Shown: piece after piece, positions 1 to 8,739 of the stretch
Numbering within the stretch: the stretch's first letter is position 1
Layout: the number at the start of each line of letters is the position of its first letter
Origin: Sphingomonas hengshuiensis
GTDB lineage: Bacteria > Pseudomonadota > Alphaproteobacteria > Sphingomonadales > Sphingomonadaceae
Direction of reading: 5' to 3'
Assembly (NCBI GenBank): GCA_003240755.1
Contig: QFNF01000042.1
Coordinates: 1 to 63,307, forward strand
DNA: 63,307 nucleotides
The notes under the pieces: model-generated
Seen by the model: only the letters and a program-made list of their open reading frames with translations
Database searches by the model: none
Told to the model about the DNA's origin: nothing
Position numbers and translations under genes: made by a program

Positions 1-209
1 GCCAGCTTGACTTTAAACGATACCACAGCACCTTGAATGCCATAGACCGCAAGCCGCCGCCCACATGTCCCTTCATCTCATCAACAATGTTAAAGAGCGG
101 ACAAAGAAACCGGCGTCGCTTCGCTACCCCTTTTTTAGGAGGGGCGGTTCGCGTCGCCTGCGTTTCGCTGTCCCGGTGAAGCGTTCCTAGTGGCTCGCCC
201 CGTCCGGTG
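1..209 (-). other. 5' leader of an rRNA operon running off the left edge
   Basis: Read on the minus strand, this stretch has the look of the transcribed leader upstream of 16S rRNA. A stable-RNA promoter lies at 216-244, a CCCC/GGGG hairpin with an A-rich loop follows near 137-155, then a boxA at 88-99, then leader running toward position 1. The 16S gene itself (its 5' end would show the AGAGTTTGAT signature) is not reached. No protein gene is visible from 1 to 337 on either strand. The identification rests on the promoter-hairpin-boxA order and on my recollection of sphingomonad rrn leaders; extending the sequence to the left would settle it. Confidence 0.7.
88..99 (-). promoter_or_regulatory. 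boxA antitermination element of the rRNA leader
   Basis: On the minus strand the sequence is CGCTCTTTAACA, which differs from the E. coli rrn boxA (TGCTCTTTAACA) at one position. BoxA RNA recruits NusB/NusE to make rRNA transcription resistant to termination. It lies about 115 nt downstream of the predicted promoter. Confidence 0.72.
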
Positions 210-215
210 AACAGG

Positions 216-244
216 CCTCTACGGGTGATCCCGGAAACCGTCAA
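216..244 (-). promoter_or_regulatory. rRNA operon promoter (TTGACG-N17-TAGAGG)
   Basis: Minus strand: -35 TTGACG at 244-239, a 17-nt spacer, -10 TAGAGG at 221-216. The tRNA-Leu gene at 27143 has the same arrangement (TTGACA-N17-TAGAGG), supporting a shared stable-RNA promoter type. It points away from the flippase gene at 338. Confidence 0.65.
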
Positions 245-337
245 CGCCTTTTTGCACTTTTGTTTCGAGAAAGTTGCAGATTGGCGGAAATCCGCGGGTT
301 TACCCCCTCTCAATCGATGGGGTTACAAGGTGGTCCG

Positions 338-1807
338 ATGGATACCCCGGTCGAATCAGCCCCCCCGCCCCCCGAATCGCTACGGAATCAGGTCCGGCGG
401 GCCGTCATTTGGCGGTCGGGCAGCCAGATCGCCGGGCAGATCGTGTCATGGGCCTCGACCTTTCTCGTCATCCGGCTGCTGACGCCGGGCGACTATGGGC
501 TGGTGGCGATGACCGGGGTCGTCCTGCTGCTGCTCAACATGCTGAACGGCCATGGCCTCGCCAACGCCCTGATCCAGCATGGCGAGGTGACGCGGGATCA
601 GCAGCGGCAGGTGTTCGGAATGTTGTTGTCGCTCAACCTGCTGCTGGGCGGATTGCAGTTCCTGCTCGCCCCCCTGGCCGCCGCCTATTATCGCGAGCCG
701 TTCGTCGCCGACCTGCTGCGGGTACAGGCGTTGCTCTATATCACCACGCCGTTCAGCTCGTTCGCCTATGCGCTGCTGGCACGCCGGATGGATTTCCACC
801 GGCAGGCGCAGGTCAATCTGCTGTCCTCGCTGGCCGGTGCGCTGGCGGCGATCGGCGGCGCCTATGCCGGGCTGGGGGTGTGGACGCTGGTGCTCGCGCC
901 CGCCGTGCTGTTCGCCACCCGCGCGATCGGCCTGATGGTCGCGGCACAGGCATGGATGTGGCCGAGCTTCGACTTTCGCGGCGCCGGGCATCTGGCGCAT
1001 TATGGCGGAGTGGTGGCGGGCGCGAGCCTGCTGAGCTTCGCGCAGAGCCAGGCCGACATCCTCGTCGCCGGGCGCTTCTTCGATGCGCACGCCGTCGGCG
1101 TCTATACGACCGCATTGTTCCTAACCCAGATCTTCACCAACAAGGTGGTGCCGCCGATCAACGAGGTCGCCTTTTCCGCCTATGCCCGGATGCGCGACGA
1201 TCCGGCGGCGGTGGCGCAAGGGTTCGTGCGGTCGGTGCGGGTGCTGATGCTGATCGCCGTGCCGTTCTTCATCGGGCTGGCGGTGACGGCCGGGCCGGTG
1301 GTGAGAATCGCGCTCGGGCCGAAATGGGCGGAGGCCGCGCCGCTGGTCGTGCTGCTCGGCCTCGCCATGCCGTTCATGACGCTGCAGGCGCTGTTTTCGC
1401 CCGCGGTCGACGCGCTGGGCCGGCCCGGCACTACCGCCGGCACCACCGCGATCGGCGCGATCGTGCTGCCGATCGCATTCCTGATCGGCGCGCGGTTCGG
1501 GATCGAGGGCGTGGCGGGCGCATGGATCGTCGCGCATCCGCTGTTGCTGGCGATCGTCGCGCTGCGGGCGCTGCCGGTGATCGGGCTGTCGGCCGGCGCG
1601 TTCCTGCGCGCGGTTGCGCCCGCGTTCGGGGCCGGGGCGGCGATGGCGGGGGCGGTGACGCTGGCGACCCATGCCGCCGGCCCCCTGTCGCCGGTCCCGA
1701 TGCTGGCGCTGTCCGTCGCCGTCGGCGCCGCGGTCTATGCCGGTTCGCTCTGGCTGTTCGCCCGTAGCGCCGTGCTCGACGCGTGGGCGATGCTGCGCAA
1801 GTCCTAG
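338..1807 (+). CDS. Polysaccharide flippase (MOP/Wzx-type lipopolysaccharide biosynthesis protein)
   Basis: A 489-aa polytopic membrane protein made almost entirely of hydrophobic helices (roughly 12-14), with the N-terminal 'RSGSQIAGQ' style opening seen in the polysaccharide-transport branch of the MOP exporter superfamily. These proteins flip lipid-linked oligosaccharides across the inner membrane for O-antigen or exopolysaccharide assembly. The ATG at 338 is chosen because an AAGGTGG stretch precedes it at 327-333; an in-frame ATG at 260 lacks such a site. The gene converges on the next one, and the two stop codons share the palindrome CTAG (1804-1807). The substrate cannot be told from sequence. 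Confidence 0.82.
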   Translation: MDTPVESAPPPPESLRNQVRRAVIWRSGSQIAGQIVSWASTFLVIRLLTPGDYGLVAMTGVVLLLLNMLNGHGLANALIQHGEVTRDQQRQVFGMLLSLNLLLGGLQFLLAPLAAAYYREPFVADLLRVQALLYITTPFSSFAYALLARRMDFHRQAQVNLLSSLAGALAAIGGAYAGLGVWTLVLAPAVLFATRAIGLMVAAQAWMWPSFDFRGAGHLAHYGGVVAGASLLSFAQSQADILVAGRFFDAHAVGVYTTALFLTQIFTNKVVPPINEVAFSAYARMRDDPAAVAQGFVRSVRVLMLIAVPFFIGLAVTAGPVVRIALGPKWAEAAPLVVLLGLAMPFMTLQALFSPAVDALGRPGTTAGTTAIGAIVLPIAFLIGARFGIEGVAGAWIVAHPLLLAIVALRALPVIGLSAGAFLRAVAPAFGAGAAMAGAVTLATHAAGPLSPVPMLALSVAVGAAVYAGSLWLFARSAVLDAWAMLRKS

Positions 1808-2751
1808 CCCAGCCGGTCGATCGCCGCGCGCGTCGCCGACAGATAGGCATCGCCGTGGAAGCGATAGGTGCCGATGAAGTGGATGAAGGCGGGATCGGTC
1901 GGGAAGCGCGCCCGGCCCAACAGCGCCGCGTTCCAGAAGTTCAGATAGCGATCATAGGGCAGCAGCACCGGATCGGCGCCATTGGCGACGACGAAGTTCG
2001 ACGTCACCTGCTCGCTGCCCCAGCGCGACCAGCTCGCCCGCCCGATCGCATCGTCCATCGCCTGCGAAAACCCGGCCGCCAGCGCCCGCCCCGGCCCGCC
2101 CGGCGCGAAGCCGGCAAAGCCCGAACAGCCGCGGACATAATGGAGCGTGGCGTGCCCCGGAATCGCGACCGATCCGATCGCCGCCTCCGCCGCGTCCTGC
2201 ACATGCAGCTTCGGATCGCGCGGATCGACGTCGGCCCGGTCGCGGGCGATCGCATGCGCCGCGCGGATCTCGGCACTCGCCTCGCCGCGCAGGGTGAAAT
2301 CGCGTGCCCCGTCGATCGCCGCGCGCACGTCGGTCAGGTCGCGCAGCGACACGGTGTCCGAATCGACCTGGATCACATAGGCATCGGCACGCAGGTCGAG
2401 GATGGTCAGCAACCGTTCCCACGTCCCCCCGCGCGGGCAGGGGCCGGTATCGACATCGCCGATCGCGACGATGCGCGGATCGTTCAGGTGATGCGCCAGC
2501 ACCCGGTGGTCGGCATCGGTCAGCGTCCCATCGTCGAGGATCACCACCCGCCCGCGCCCCAGTTGCTGGCGCAGCGACTTCACCGCGACCAGATAGGGCA
2601 GCAGCACCGCCGTCCCGATCATCGAGAACAGGATCACGCCATCGTCGCTTGCCGGGATCGGCGGCGTCGCCAGCACCCGCCGCGCCAGCCGCCGGTGCAG
2701 CCATTGCTTGACGTGCCAGTTGAGATGCTCGGCGATCGAGGGGGAGGCCAT
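1804..2751 (-). CDS. Putative glycosyltransferase-like protein with a DxD motif
   Basis: About 315 aa, soluble. The N-terminal third holds 'GVILFSMIGTAVLLPYL', and around residues 118-123 there is 'QVDSDT', a DxD-like metal/nucleotide-sugar site after a predicted beta strand, as in GT-A fold glycosyltransferases. A family could not be named with certainty. It converges on the flippase gene with overlapping stop codons, and a surface-polysaccharide role would fit that neighbour, but that is inference from position. The start is taken at the ATG at 2751; an in-frame start at 2796 is possible and neither has a strong ribosome binding site. Confidence 0.6.
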   Translation of the reverse strand: MASPSIAEHLNWHVKQWLHRRLARRVLATPPIPASDDGVILFSMIGTAVLLPYLVAVKSLRQQLGRGRVVILDDGTLTDADHRVLAHHLNDPRIVAIGDVDTGPCPRGGTWERLLTILDLRADAYVIQVDSDTVSLRDLTDVRAAIDGARDFTLRGEASAEIRAAHAIARDRADVDPRDPKLHVQDAAEAAIGSVAIPGHATLHYVRGCSGFAGFAPGGPGRALAAGFSQAMDDAIGRASWSRWGSEQVTSNFVVANGADPVLLPYDRYLNFWNAALLGRARFPTDPAFIHFIGTYRFHGDAYLSATRAAIDRLG

Positions 2752-2871
2752 GGGGATGCTGTATCGCGCCGGCCTTAACCGTCGGTCAACGGCCACCGCA
2801 CCCCCACGGACATTCCGAAAACCCGCGAAGGAGCGCGCGCCGGGCGTTTCCGCCCCTTTCGGAACGGGCCC

Positions 2872-3294
2872 TCACGCCTGCTGGATATAGTCCCGCATCG
2901 CCCGTGCCTCCGCCTCGATCCCGTCGATGCGATGCTTGACGAGGTCGCCGATCGACACGAACCCGACCAGCCGCTCCCCCTCGACCACCGGCAGGTGACG
3001 GATGCGCCGCTGCGTCATCAGCGACAGCGCGCCCAGCACCGATATGTCGCGGGTCACGGTGATCGCCGGGCTGGTCATCCGCTCGCCCACCGCCATGTCC
3101 AGCGCCCCCGCGCCGACCTCGACCAGCGCATGGATCATGTCGCGTTCGGAAAAGACGCCGGCGACCCGCCCTTCGACCAGCACCGGCACCGCGCCGATCC
3201 GATGCCGCGCCAGCAGCGCCACCACCTCGCGCACCGGCATGTCGGCACCTGCCGACACCACGTCGCGCCCGCCCGAAATCGTTGCGATCGTCAT
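2872..3294 (-). CDS. CBS-domain protein (tandem CBS pair)
   Basis: A 140-aa protein made of two CBS motifs, one around residues 8-60 ending in 'GVFSERDMI', the other around 72-125 with 'RHLPVVEGERLVGFVSIGD'. Stand-alone CBS pairs (Bateman modules) bind adenine nucleotides and act as regulatory or redox-linked sensors. The ATG at 3294 is preferred over an upstream in-frame start at 3381 because an AGGAGAG ribosome binding site sits about 8 nt ahead of it. It is divergent from the small membrane protein gene at 3380. The binding partner is unknown. Confidence 0.88.
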   Translation of the reverse strand: MTIATISGGRDVVSAGADMPVREVVALLARHRIGAVPVLVEGRVAGVFSERDMIHALVEVGAGALDMAVGERMTSPAITVTRDISVLGALSLMTQRRIRHLPVVEGERLVGFVSIGDLVKHRIDGIEAEARAMRDYIQQA

Positions 3295-3379
3295 CGCCCT
3301 CTCCTGTCCCCGGCACGGGCGGTCCGGCCCGCCCGCGTCCGCGCTTGAGAATTCCACGCTTCGCGCCCATTGAACAGCC

Positions 3380-3682
3380 ATGGCGAACGACCTCGACGAT
3401 CCCGATTATGCCGCGTTCGCCTGGGCACGCTTTCGCTGGATGCTCAGGATCATGGCCGGCGTGTCGGTGGTCGCAGCGCTGGTGGCGCTGGCCGGCATCT
3501 GGTGGTGGATCGGCTCGATGCACTGGGTGACTGCCGCGGCGACGCTGGGCGGAGTCGGGGGATCGGTGATGCTGGGCGGCGCGCTGATGGCGCTGGTGTT
3601 CCTCAGCAACGGATCGGGCCATGACGCCGCGGTCGATTCGTTCAACGCCGATCGCGATCCGGGACGGGACAAGCAGGGATAG
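3380..3682 (+). CDS. Small two-helix membrane protein, unknown function
   Basis: A 100-aa protein with two hydrophobic segments, about residues 22-46 and 52-75, separated by a short 'SMHW' turn, and a charged C-terminal tail ending 'GRDKQG'. The short acidic N-terminus (MANDLDDPDY) precedes an aromatic region. No enzyme motif is visible. It stands alone, divergent from the CBS protein and followed by a repeat-rich spacer. Confidence 0.7.
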   Translation: MANDLDDPDYAAFAWARFRWMLRIMAGVSVVAALVALAGIWWWIGSMHWVTAAATLGGVGGSVMLGGALMALVFLSNGSGHDAAVDSFNADRDPGRDKQG

Positions 3683-3709
3683 GTCGGGGCGTTCCCGACC
3701 GATCTGGTC

Positions 3710-3808
3710 GTCACTCCCGCGCAGGCGGGAGTCCATAGGCGCTACCCTCGCCAATCCTGCCGAACCGGCAGCGGCTATGGATTCCCGCCTGCGCGGGAAT
3801 GACGAGCG
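3710..3808. repeat. REP-like palindromic repeat (family A, copy 1)
   Basis: Two arms of about 28 nt, around 3712-3739 and 3774-3802, are near-perfect inverted repeats; each arm itself contains a small palindrome built on CCCGC(N)nGCGGG. Only G-T type mismatches separate the arms. Similar elements occur near 7848, 49197 and 62358, so this is a dispersed family. Confidence 0.75.
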
Positions 3809-3837
3809 GGGGTGGTGGTGAACCAGCCTACCCACTC

Positions 3838-3923
3838 CGTCACCCCGGACTTGATCCGGGGTCCCGTTTCTTCTCGGCGGCGGCAGTTGAAAAGCGGGAC
3901 CCCGGGTCAGCCCCGGCGTGACG
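3838..3923. repeat. Palindromic intergenic repeat (family B)
   Basis: Outer arms starting GTCACCCCGGACTTGATCC at 3838 and ending with its approximate complement at about 3896-3923 (CCCGGGTCAGCCCCGGCGTG). Each arm also contains a short internal palindrome (CCCGG...CCGGG). This is a common alphaproteobacterial intergenic repeat style. With the family A copy just upstream it fills most of the 350-nt gap between 3682 and 4033; no gene is visible there. Confidence 0.65.
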
Positions 3924-3956
3924 ATGGGGTAGGGTCGGCGCCCACCCCCATAACGC

Positions 3957-3995
3957 AAAACCCGCCGGACGCCCTGTCGGCACCCGGCGGGTTTT
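3957..3995 (-). terminator. Intrinsic terminator of rpmG
   Basis: An 8-bp stem CCCGCCGG/CCGGCGGG (3961-3968 and 3984-3991) is flanked by four A on one side and four T on the other, so it can work on both strands. It lies 38 nt past the rpmG stop codon. Confidence 0.85.
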
Positions 3996-4032
3996 GGCGA
4001 AACGGACCGGCCCGGCAAGGGGCCGGACGCGC

Positions 4033-4200
4033 TTACTTGATCTTGGCTTCCTTGAACTCGACATGCTTGCGCACGACCGGGTCATACTTGCGGAAGGTCA
4101 GCTTCTCGGTCTGGTTGCGCGGGTTCTTCTTGGTGACGTAGAAGAAGCCGGTATCGGCCGAGCTGACGAGCTTGATCTTGACGGTGGTCGGCTTTGCCAT
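4033..4200 (-). CDS. rpmG: 50S ribosomal protein L33
   Basis: A 55-aa basic protein starting [20 protein letters not shown] and ending '[13 protein letters not shown]', the full length and sequence pattern of bacterial L33, a component of the large ribosomal subunit near the E site. It lacks the zinc-binding CxxC pairs found in some L33 paralogues, so it is the zinc-independent form. It is a single-gene unit with its own intrinsic terminator downstream. Confidence 0.97.
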   Translation of the reverse strand: MAKPTTVKIKLVSSADTGFFYVTKKNPRNQTEKLTFRKYDPVVRKHVEFKEAKIK

Positions 4201-4382
4201 GACCCAAAAACCCCTTGGGCCTGATGCCCGCGAAATGACAATGGAAAGCGACCCGCCACGACGCGGGCTGCTGCAAGTTGGGGGCGCATGCGGCAATCGC
4301 GGGCCCGAGTCAAGACCGGACGCCTTCACTGGAACGTAACCTGTCGCCCGCATGTTATGAATCAGGTGATTGGGAGGCGGTG

Positions 4383-4667
4383 ATGCGGATCGAGTCGGTG
4401 CATATCGATGCGGAGCGGGCGATGACCTTTGGCGGGCCGACCCACCCCCATGCCGAGATCGAGGCGATTCGCGCAATCGCCACCGCCGAAGCCAGCCTGC
4501 CCGCGCTGTCGGTCCTTGCCGTCGTCGATGCCGCCATCGCCCGCGGCGAGCGGCGGTCGATCGGCGAATGGACCGCGCTCGCCCGCGAAGCGGTCCGCTG
4601 CGGCCGTAGCGATGCGGCGACGGCACAGGCCTATGCCGCGGCCTGCACGGTGCGCCTCGCCGACTGA
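4383..4667 (+). CDS. Conserved small protein of unknown function
   Basis: A 94-aa, mostly alpha-helical, alanine-rich soluble protein. The start at 4383 follows a strong GGGAGG ribosome binding site; a GTG three bases earlier is an alternative. No known motif is visible. The next gene starts 14 nt after its stop, so the two are probably cotranscribed. Confidence 0.65.
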   Translation: MRIESVHIDAERAMTFGGPTHPHAEIEAIRAIATAEASLPALSVLAVVDAAIARGERRSIGEWTALAREAVRCGRSDAATAQAYAAACTVRLAD

Positions 4668-4681
4668 TTTCCGTTTCGGCG

Positions 4682-5242
4682 ATGGACCCGCTCGTTCCCG
4701 CGTTCGTCGCGGTCCTGCTGGCGGGGGTCGGCGACCGGCCGGCGCTGCTCGCCGCGATCCTCGCCGACCGGCACGGGCGCGGCGCCACGATCGCCGGGAT
4801 CGTCGCACAGGCGATCGGCTTCGCGCTGGCCGCAGCGGCCGGCACGCTGGTCGCACCCCATCTCACCCCCGATGCCCGCAACCTGCTGCTCGCGCTCGCC
4901 CTGTTGTCGGCGGGCGGATCGGCGCTGTTCGCCGCGCGGATCAGGGACAGGCTGGACCATTGGCGACTGCCCGGCTGGCTGACGGGGCTGCTCGGCATGG
5001 CGATCCTCGCGCTGGGCGATCGCGGCCAGTTCCTCGTCTTCGCGCTCGTCGCCCGTACGCCCGATCCGGTCGCCGGCGCGATCGGTGCGGCGCTGGCGGC
5101 GGGGGCGCTGTCCGCCGCCGCCGCGACCCTGGGCGAGCGCGGGTGGCGGGCGCTGCCGCTGCGCTGGATCCGGCCGGCCGTCGCGACGCTGCTGCTGATC
5201 GCGGGCGCGGTCGTCGGGCTCAGCGCGCTGCGGCTGCTGTGA
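4682..5242 (+). CDS. GDT1/TMEM165 (UPF0016)-like membrane protein with altered motifs
   Basis: A 186-aa protein with about six hydrophobic helices arranged as two similar halves. Each half has a GDR core: 'GVGDRP' at about residue 16 and 'LALGDRGQ' at about residue 110. The GDT1 family, proposed cation/proton exchangers for Ca2+ or Mn2+, carries two E-x-G-D-(K/R)-(S/T) motifs in the same positions. Here both glutamates are replaced (by Gly and Ala) while GD-R is kept. The assignment is therefore to the fold and family, not to proven transport. It is probably cotranscribed with the small gene upstream. Confidence 0.6.
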   Translation: MDPLVPAFVAVLLAGVGDRPALLAAILADRHGRGATIAGIVAQAIGFALAAAAGTLVAPHLTPDARNLLLALALLSAGGSALFAARIRDRLDHWRLPGWLTGLLGMAILALGDRGQFLVFALVARTPDPVAGAIGAALAAGALSAAAATLGERGWRALPLRWIRPAVATLLLIAGAVVGLSALRLL

Positions 5243-5349
5243 TCCACCCCGTCGATCAGGCTGACCGGATATTTTGCCGCGACGGCACGGGAAAGAATCG
5301 CCAGCGCGATCGTTGCCCAACCGAAACCTATCCAGCCGGAGAACTGACC

Positions 5350-5841
5350 GTGACCAACCCCGCGCTCGACACCCCGACCGACCTGCCCAACAACAAGGTC
5401 GCCAGCGTCGCCGACGGCCTGAACGCCGCCCTCGCCGACTGTTTCACGCTGTATCTCAAGACCAAGAACTTCCACTGGCACGTCTCGGGCCCGCATTTCC
5501 GCGACTATCACCTGATGCTCGACGATCAGGCATCGCAGATCCTGGCCGTCACCGACGTGGTCGCCGAACGCGTGCGCAAGACCGGCAACACCACGCTGCG
5601 TTCGATCGGCGACGTCGCGCGGCGCACCGCGATCAAGGACAACGACAAGGACTTCGTGAAGCCCGACGACATGCTCGCCGAGTTGCGCGACGACAATCTG
5701 AAGCTGGTCGAACGGCTGCGCGACGTCCGCGAGGCTGCCGAGGATGCCGGGGATACCGCGACCAGCAGCCTTGCCGACGACTGGATCGACCAGGCCGAGG
5801 AACGCGCCTGGTTCCTGTTCGAGGCCGCCCGCAAGGGCTGA
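5350..5841 (+). CDS. dps: Dps-family DNA starvation/ferritin-like protein
   Basis: A 163-aa protein with the Dps signature '[14 protein letters not shown]' near residue 40, followed by '[10 protein letters not shown]', giving the His/Asp/Glu ligands of the inter-subunit ferroxidase centre. Dps dodecamers store iron, detoxify H2O2 and bind DNA under starvation or oxidative stress. The start is a GTG at 5350, the only start well placed behind a GGAG site (5338-5341). An intrinsic terminator follows at 5883-5919, so it is monocistronic. Confidence 0.95.
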   Translation: MTNPALDTPTDLPNNKVASVADGLNAALADCFTLYLKTKNFHWHVSGPHFRDYHLMLDDQASQILAVTDVVAERVRKTGNTTLRSIGDVARRTAIKDNDKDFVKPDDMLAELRDDNLKLVERLRDVREAAEDAGDTATSSLADDWIDQAEERAWFLFEAARKG

Positions 5842-5882
5842 GCCCTCCCCAGCGAAAGCGCCGCAACCCGTTTCGCGGCACG

Positions 5883-5919
5883 AAAACCCGCCGTGCTTTC
5901 CGTACACCGGCGGGTTTTT
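5883..5919 (+). terminator. Intrinsic terminator of dps
   Basis: Stem AAAACCCGCCG/CGGCGGGTTTT with a 15-nt loop and five T at 5915-5919, 41 nt after the dps stop codon. It closely resembles the rpmG terminator. Confidence 0.85.
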
Positions 5920-6011
5920 GCTGCCCGCGCGCCTTCGATCCGGAACCCCAGCCGCCGTCGGGCGCTCCCCCTTGCAGCGGGGCGGCACGGCTGCATTCTG
6001 GGAGCGTTGTG

Positions 6012-6197
6012 ATGTTGAAATGGGCGGTGATCTTTCTGGTGGTGGGCCTGGTGATGGGCGCACTGGGCTTTGGCGGCATCGGCGGCACGTTCGTCGGCAT
6101 CGCCCAGGTCCTGTTCTTCGTCGCGATCGCGGTATTCGTGGTGCTGCTGGTCCTCGGCCTGCTGGCGGGCAAGGGCGTCAAGAACGCCCTCGACTGA
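6012..6197 (+). CDS. DUF1328/UPF0391-type small membrane protein
   Basis: A 61-aa protein of two hydrophobic helices separated by a glycine-rich turn ([11 protein letters not shown]), the pattern of the DUF1328 family (YtjA type). Function is unknown; such proteins are often stress-induced. A GGGAG site lies upstream of the ATG at 6012. The DNA ligase gene starts 10 nt after its stop, so the two may share a transcript. Confidence 0.82.
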   Translation: MLKWAVIFLVVGLVMGALGFGGIGGTFVGIAQVLFFVAIAVFVVLLVLGLLAGKGVKNALD

Positions 6198-6207
6198 CAC
6201 CGGCGCG

Positions 6208-7821
6208 ATGCGCGCCTTTGCCGACCTGCTCGACCGGCTGATCTACACCCGGTCGCGCAACGCCAAGCTCGCACTGATCGGAACGTATCTGCGCGGGACG
6301 CCCGACCCCGATCGGGGTTGGGCGATCGCCGCGCTGACCGGCGATCTCGATCTTCCCGCGGTCAAATCGGCGACGATCCGCACGCTGATTACCGAACGGA
6401 CCGATCCGGTGCTGTTCGCGATGAGCCGCGACTTTGTCGGCGACACGGCGGAGACGGTCGCGCTGCTGTGGCCCGAACCGGCCCCCGGGTCGATCGCGGA
6501 CCCCGCGCCGCTGACGCTCGACACCGTCGTCACCCGCTTGCGCGGCCTGTCGCGCGCCGACGCGCCGCGCGCGCTGGCCGACATGCTCGACCGGCTCGAA
6601 TCCGACGAACGCTTCGCGCTGCTGAAACTGGCCACCGGTGGCCTGCGCGTCGGCGTATCGGCGCGCCTTGCCAAGACCGCGCTGGCGCAGGCGTTCGGCC
6701 TCGACGTCGATGCGGTCGAGGAGGTGTGGCACGGCCTCGCCCCGCCCTATGGCGAACTGTTCGCGTGGGCGGAGGGTCGCGGCGAACAGCCGCACGCCGC
6801 CGACCTGCCGGTGTTCCGTCCGTTCATGCTCGCCCATCCGCTCGACGACGGGACCGTCGACCTCGCCGACTATGCCGCCGAATGGAAATGGGACGGCATC
6901 CGCGTCCAACTGGTCCATGTCGGCGGGGAAACCCGGCTCTACAGCCGCGCGGGCGACGATATCACCGCCGCCTTTCCCGAAGTCGCCGCCGCGTTTCGCA
7001 CCCCCGGCGTCCTCGACGGCGAACTGCTGGTCCGCGGACAGGGACAGGGCGACGCGCTGCACGCCGACGACACCGGCGCGGCCAGTTTCAACACGTTGCA
7101 ACAGCGGCTGGGGCGCAAGGTCGTGTCGAAGGCGATGCTGACCGATTATCCCGCCTTTGTCCGCCTGTACGATATCCTGTTCGACGGCACCGAAGACCTG
7201 CGCGAACGGCGCTGGTCCGAACGCCGCGCCCGGCTGGAACCGTTCGTCGCCACGCTCGACCCGGCGACCTTCGACCTGTCCCGCCTGATCGACGCCGCCG
7301 ATTTCGCCGCACTGGCCGATATCCGCAGCCGCGCCCGCGATTCGGCGATAGAGGGCGTCATGCTCAAGCGCCGCGATTCCCCCTATGTCGCCGGGCGTCG
7401 CGTCGGGCTGTGGTACAAATGGAAACGCGACCCGCTCGTCGCCGATTGCGTCATGATGTACGCCCAGCGTGGCAGCGGCAAACGCTCGTCCTTCTATTCC
7501 GACTATACGTTCGGCTGCTGGACCGCCGATCCGGCGGCGGGCGGCGAACTGCTGCCGGTCGGCAAGGCCTATTCGGGGTTCACCGATGCCGAACTGAAGG
7601 ATCTCGACCGCTTCGTGCGCCAGCATACGATCAACCGCTTCGGCCCGGTGCGCGAGGTGGAAAAGACGCTGGTGTTCGAGGTGGCGTTCGATTCGATCCA
7701 TGCGTCCAGGCGCCACAAATCGGGGGTCGCCATGCGCTTCCCCCGCATCAGCCGCATCCGCACCGACAAGCCGGCGACCGAGGCGGACCATATCGCGACG
7801 CTGCTGAAGATGGTGAGTTAG
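6208..7821 (+). CDS. ATP-dependent DNA ligase (LigC/cisplatin-response type)
   Basis: A 537-aa protein with an N-terminal DNA-binding-like domain (residues 1-200), then the adenylation domain. The nucleophile motif KWDGIR places the AMP-accepting lysine at about residue 227, and 'EGVMLKRRDSPYV' followed by 'WYKWKR' supplies the later nucleotidyltransferase motifs. The C-terminus is an OB-fold region. Length and layout match alphaproteobacterial ligases linked to DNA-damage tolerance, which usually sit beside an exonuclease and a helicase gene; no such partners are nearby. These enzymes seal nicks using ATP and supplement the NAD+-dependent LigA. Confidence 0.9.
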   Translation: MRAFADLLDRLIYTRSRNAKLALIGTYLRGTPDPDRGWAIAALTGDLDLPAVKSATIRTLITERTDPVLFAMSRDFVGDTAETVALLWPEPAPGSIADPAPLTLDTVVTRLRGLSRADAPRALADMLDRLESDERFALLKLATGGLRVGVSARLAKTALAQAFGLDVDAVEEVWHGLAPPYGELFAWAEGRGEQPHAADLPVFRPFMLAHPLDDGTVDLADYAAEWKWDGIRVQLVHVGGETRLYSRAGDDITAAFPEVAAAFRTPGVLDGELLVRGQGQGDALHADDTGAASFNTLQQRLGRKVVSKAMLTDYPAFVRLYDILFDGTEDLRERRWSERRARLEPFVATLDPATFDLSRLIDAADFAALADIRSRARDSAIEGVMLKRRDSPYVAGRRVGLWYKWKRDPLVADCVMMYAQRGSGKRSSFYSDYTFGCWTADPAAGGELLPVGKAYSGFTDAELKDLDRFVRQHTINRFGPVREVEKTLVFEVAFDSIHASRRHKSGVAMRFPRISRIRTDKPATEADHIATLLKMVS

Positions 7822-7847
7822 CCGCGCCGCCCGCCGCGACGACCCGT

Positions 7848-7935
7848 ACCCCCGCGCAGGCGGGGGTCCAGAGCCCGGCAGAACTACGGTCAGCGATTGC
7901 AACCCTGGATCCCCGCCTACGCGGGGATACGGTCA
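7848..7935. repeat. REP-like palindromic repeat (family A, copy 2)
   Basis: Arms beginning ACCCCCGCGCAGGCGGGGGT at 7849 and ending with the approximate complement near 7907-7932, around a variable centre. It is very similar to the copy at 62358-62448. It fills the gap between the convergent ligase and cyclotransferase genes. Confidence 0.75.
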
Positions 7936-8739
7936 ACCCTGCGGCACCGGGTCCAGCGCGATCTCGAACAGGGTCGGCCACCATTTCCCCGTCACGAACA
8001 GCCGCCGGGCCCCGGCATCCCACGCGATCCCGTTCAACACCGCCTCCGGGTCGAGCGCGCCCAGCTCGGCGCGGAGCGGCGCGAGGTCGACCAGGCCGTC
8101 GACCACCCCGGTCGCCGGATCGATCCGCACAATATAGTCGCGGTGCCAGATATTGCCCCACAGCTTGCCGTCGATCATCTCCAGCTCGTTGAGGTTGTGC
8201 ACCGGCCGGCCATTGGCGGTGATCGTCACCCGCCGTCGTTCCCGGAACGTCCCGGGGTCGACGAAGCGCAGCGTCGGCGTCCCGTCCGACAGGATCAGCG
8301 AATTGCCGTCGCTCGCCAGTCCCCAGCCCTCGCCCGGATAGCGCGCGCGCCCCACGGACTTGAGCGTCTTCGCGTCCCAGCGGTGCGCGATGCCGTCCTG
8401 CCACGTGATGCTGACCAACTGGTCGCCGTCGACCGCCAGCCCCTCGCCGAACTGCAATCCCGGCAGCCTCGTCCGCGCCAGCACCTTGCCATCCGCCAGC
8501 CGCACCCGCCGCACGTCCGACACGCCGGGCTGTCCGGTACTCTCGAACAATGCGCCGTCATGCCATACCAGCCCCTGGGTAAAGGCGGTGCGATCATGTG
8601 GATAGCGCGCGACGATCCGCGCCGTGATTCCCTCGACCGGCACCACGGCGGGCGCCGCCGGCGGCATGCCGGTCTGCGCCGCGGCGGCGGTGGTGGCGAG
8701 CGCGAGGGTGAGCGGGAGCATCCAGCGAATCATCGGCAT
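7933..8739 (-). CDS. Secreted glutaminyl-peptide cyclotransferase
   Basis: A 268-aa protein with an N-terminal signal peptide (MPMIRWMLPLTLALATTAAA, cleaved after 'AAAQ'). The mature part matches the five-bladed beta-propeller glutamine cyclotransferase family: 'FTQGLVWHDGALFESTG', 'LQFGEGLAVDGDQL', 'LNELEMIDGKLWGNIW' and a C-terminal 'LNGIAWD...FVTGKWWP'. The enzyme converts N-terminal glutamine to pyroglutamate in the periplasm. The start at 8739 is chosen for a GAGG site 6 nt upstream; ATG 8733 is an alternative. Confidence 0.9.
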   Translation of the reverse strand: MPMIRWMLPLTLALATTAAAAQTGMPPAAPAVVPVEGITARIVARYPHDRTAFTQGLVWHDGALFESTGQPGVSDVRRVRLADGKVLARTRLPGLQFGEGLAVDGDQLVSITWQDGIAHRWDAKTLKSVGRARYPGEGWGLASDGNSLILSDGTPTLRFVDPGTFRERRRVTITANGRPVHNLNELEMIDGKLWGNIWHRDYIVRIDPATGVVDGLVDLAPLRAELGALDPEAVLNGIAWDAGARRLFVTGKWWPTLFEIALDPVPQG

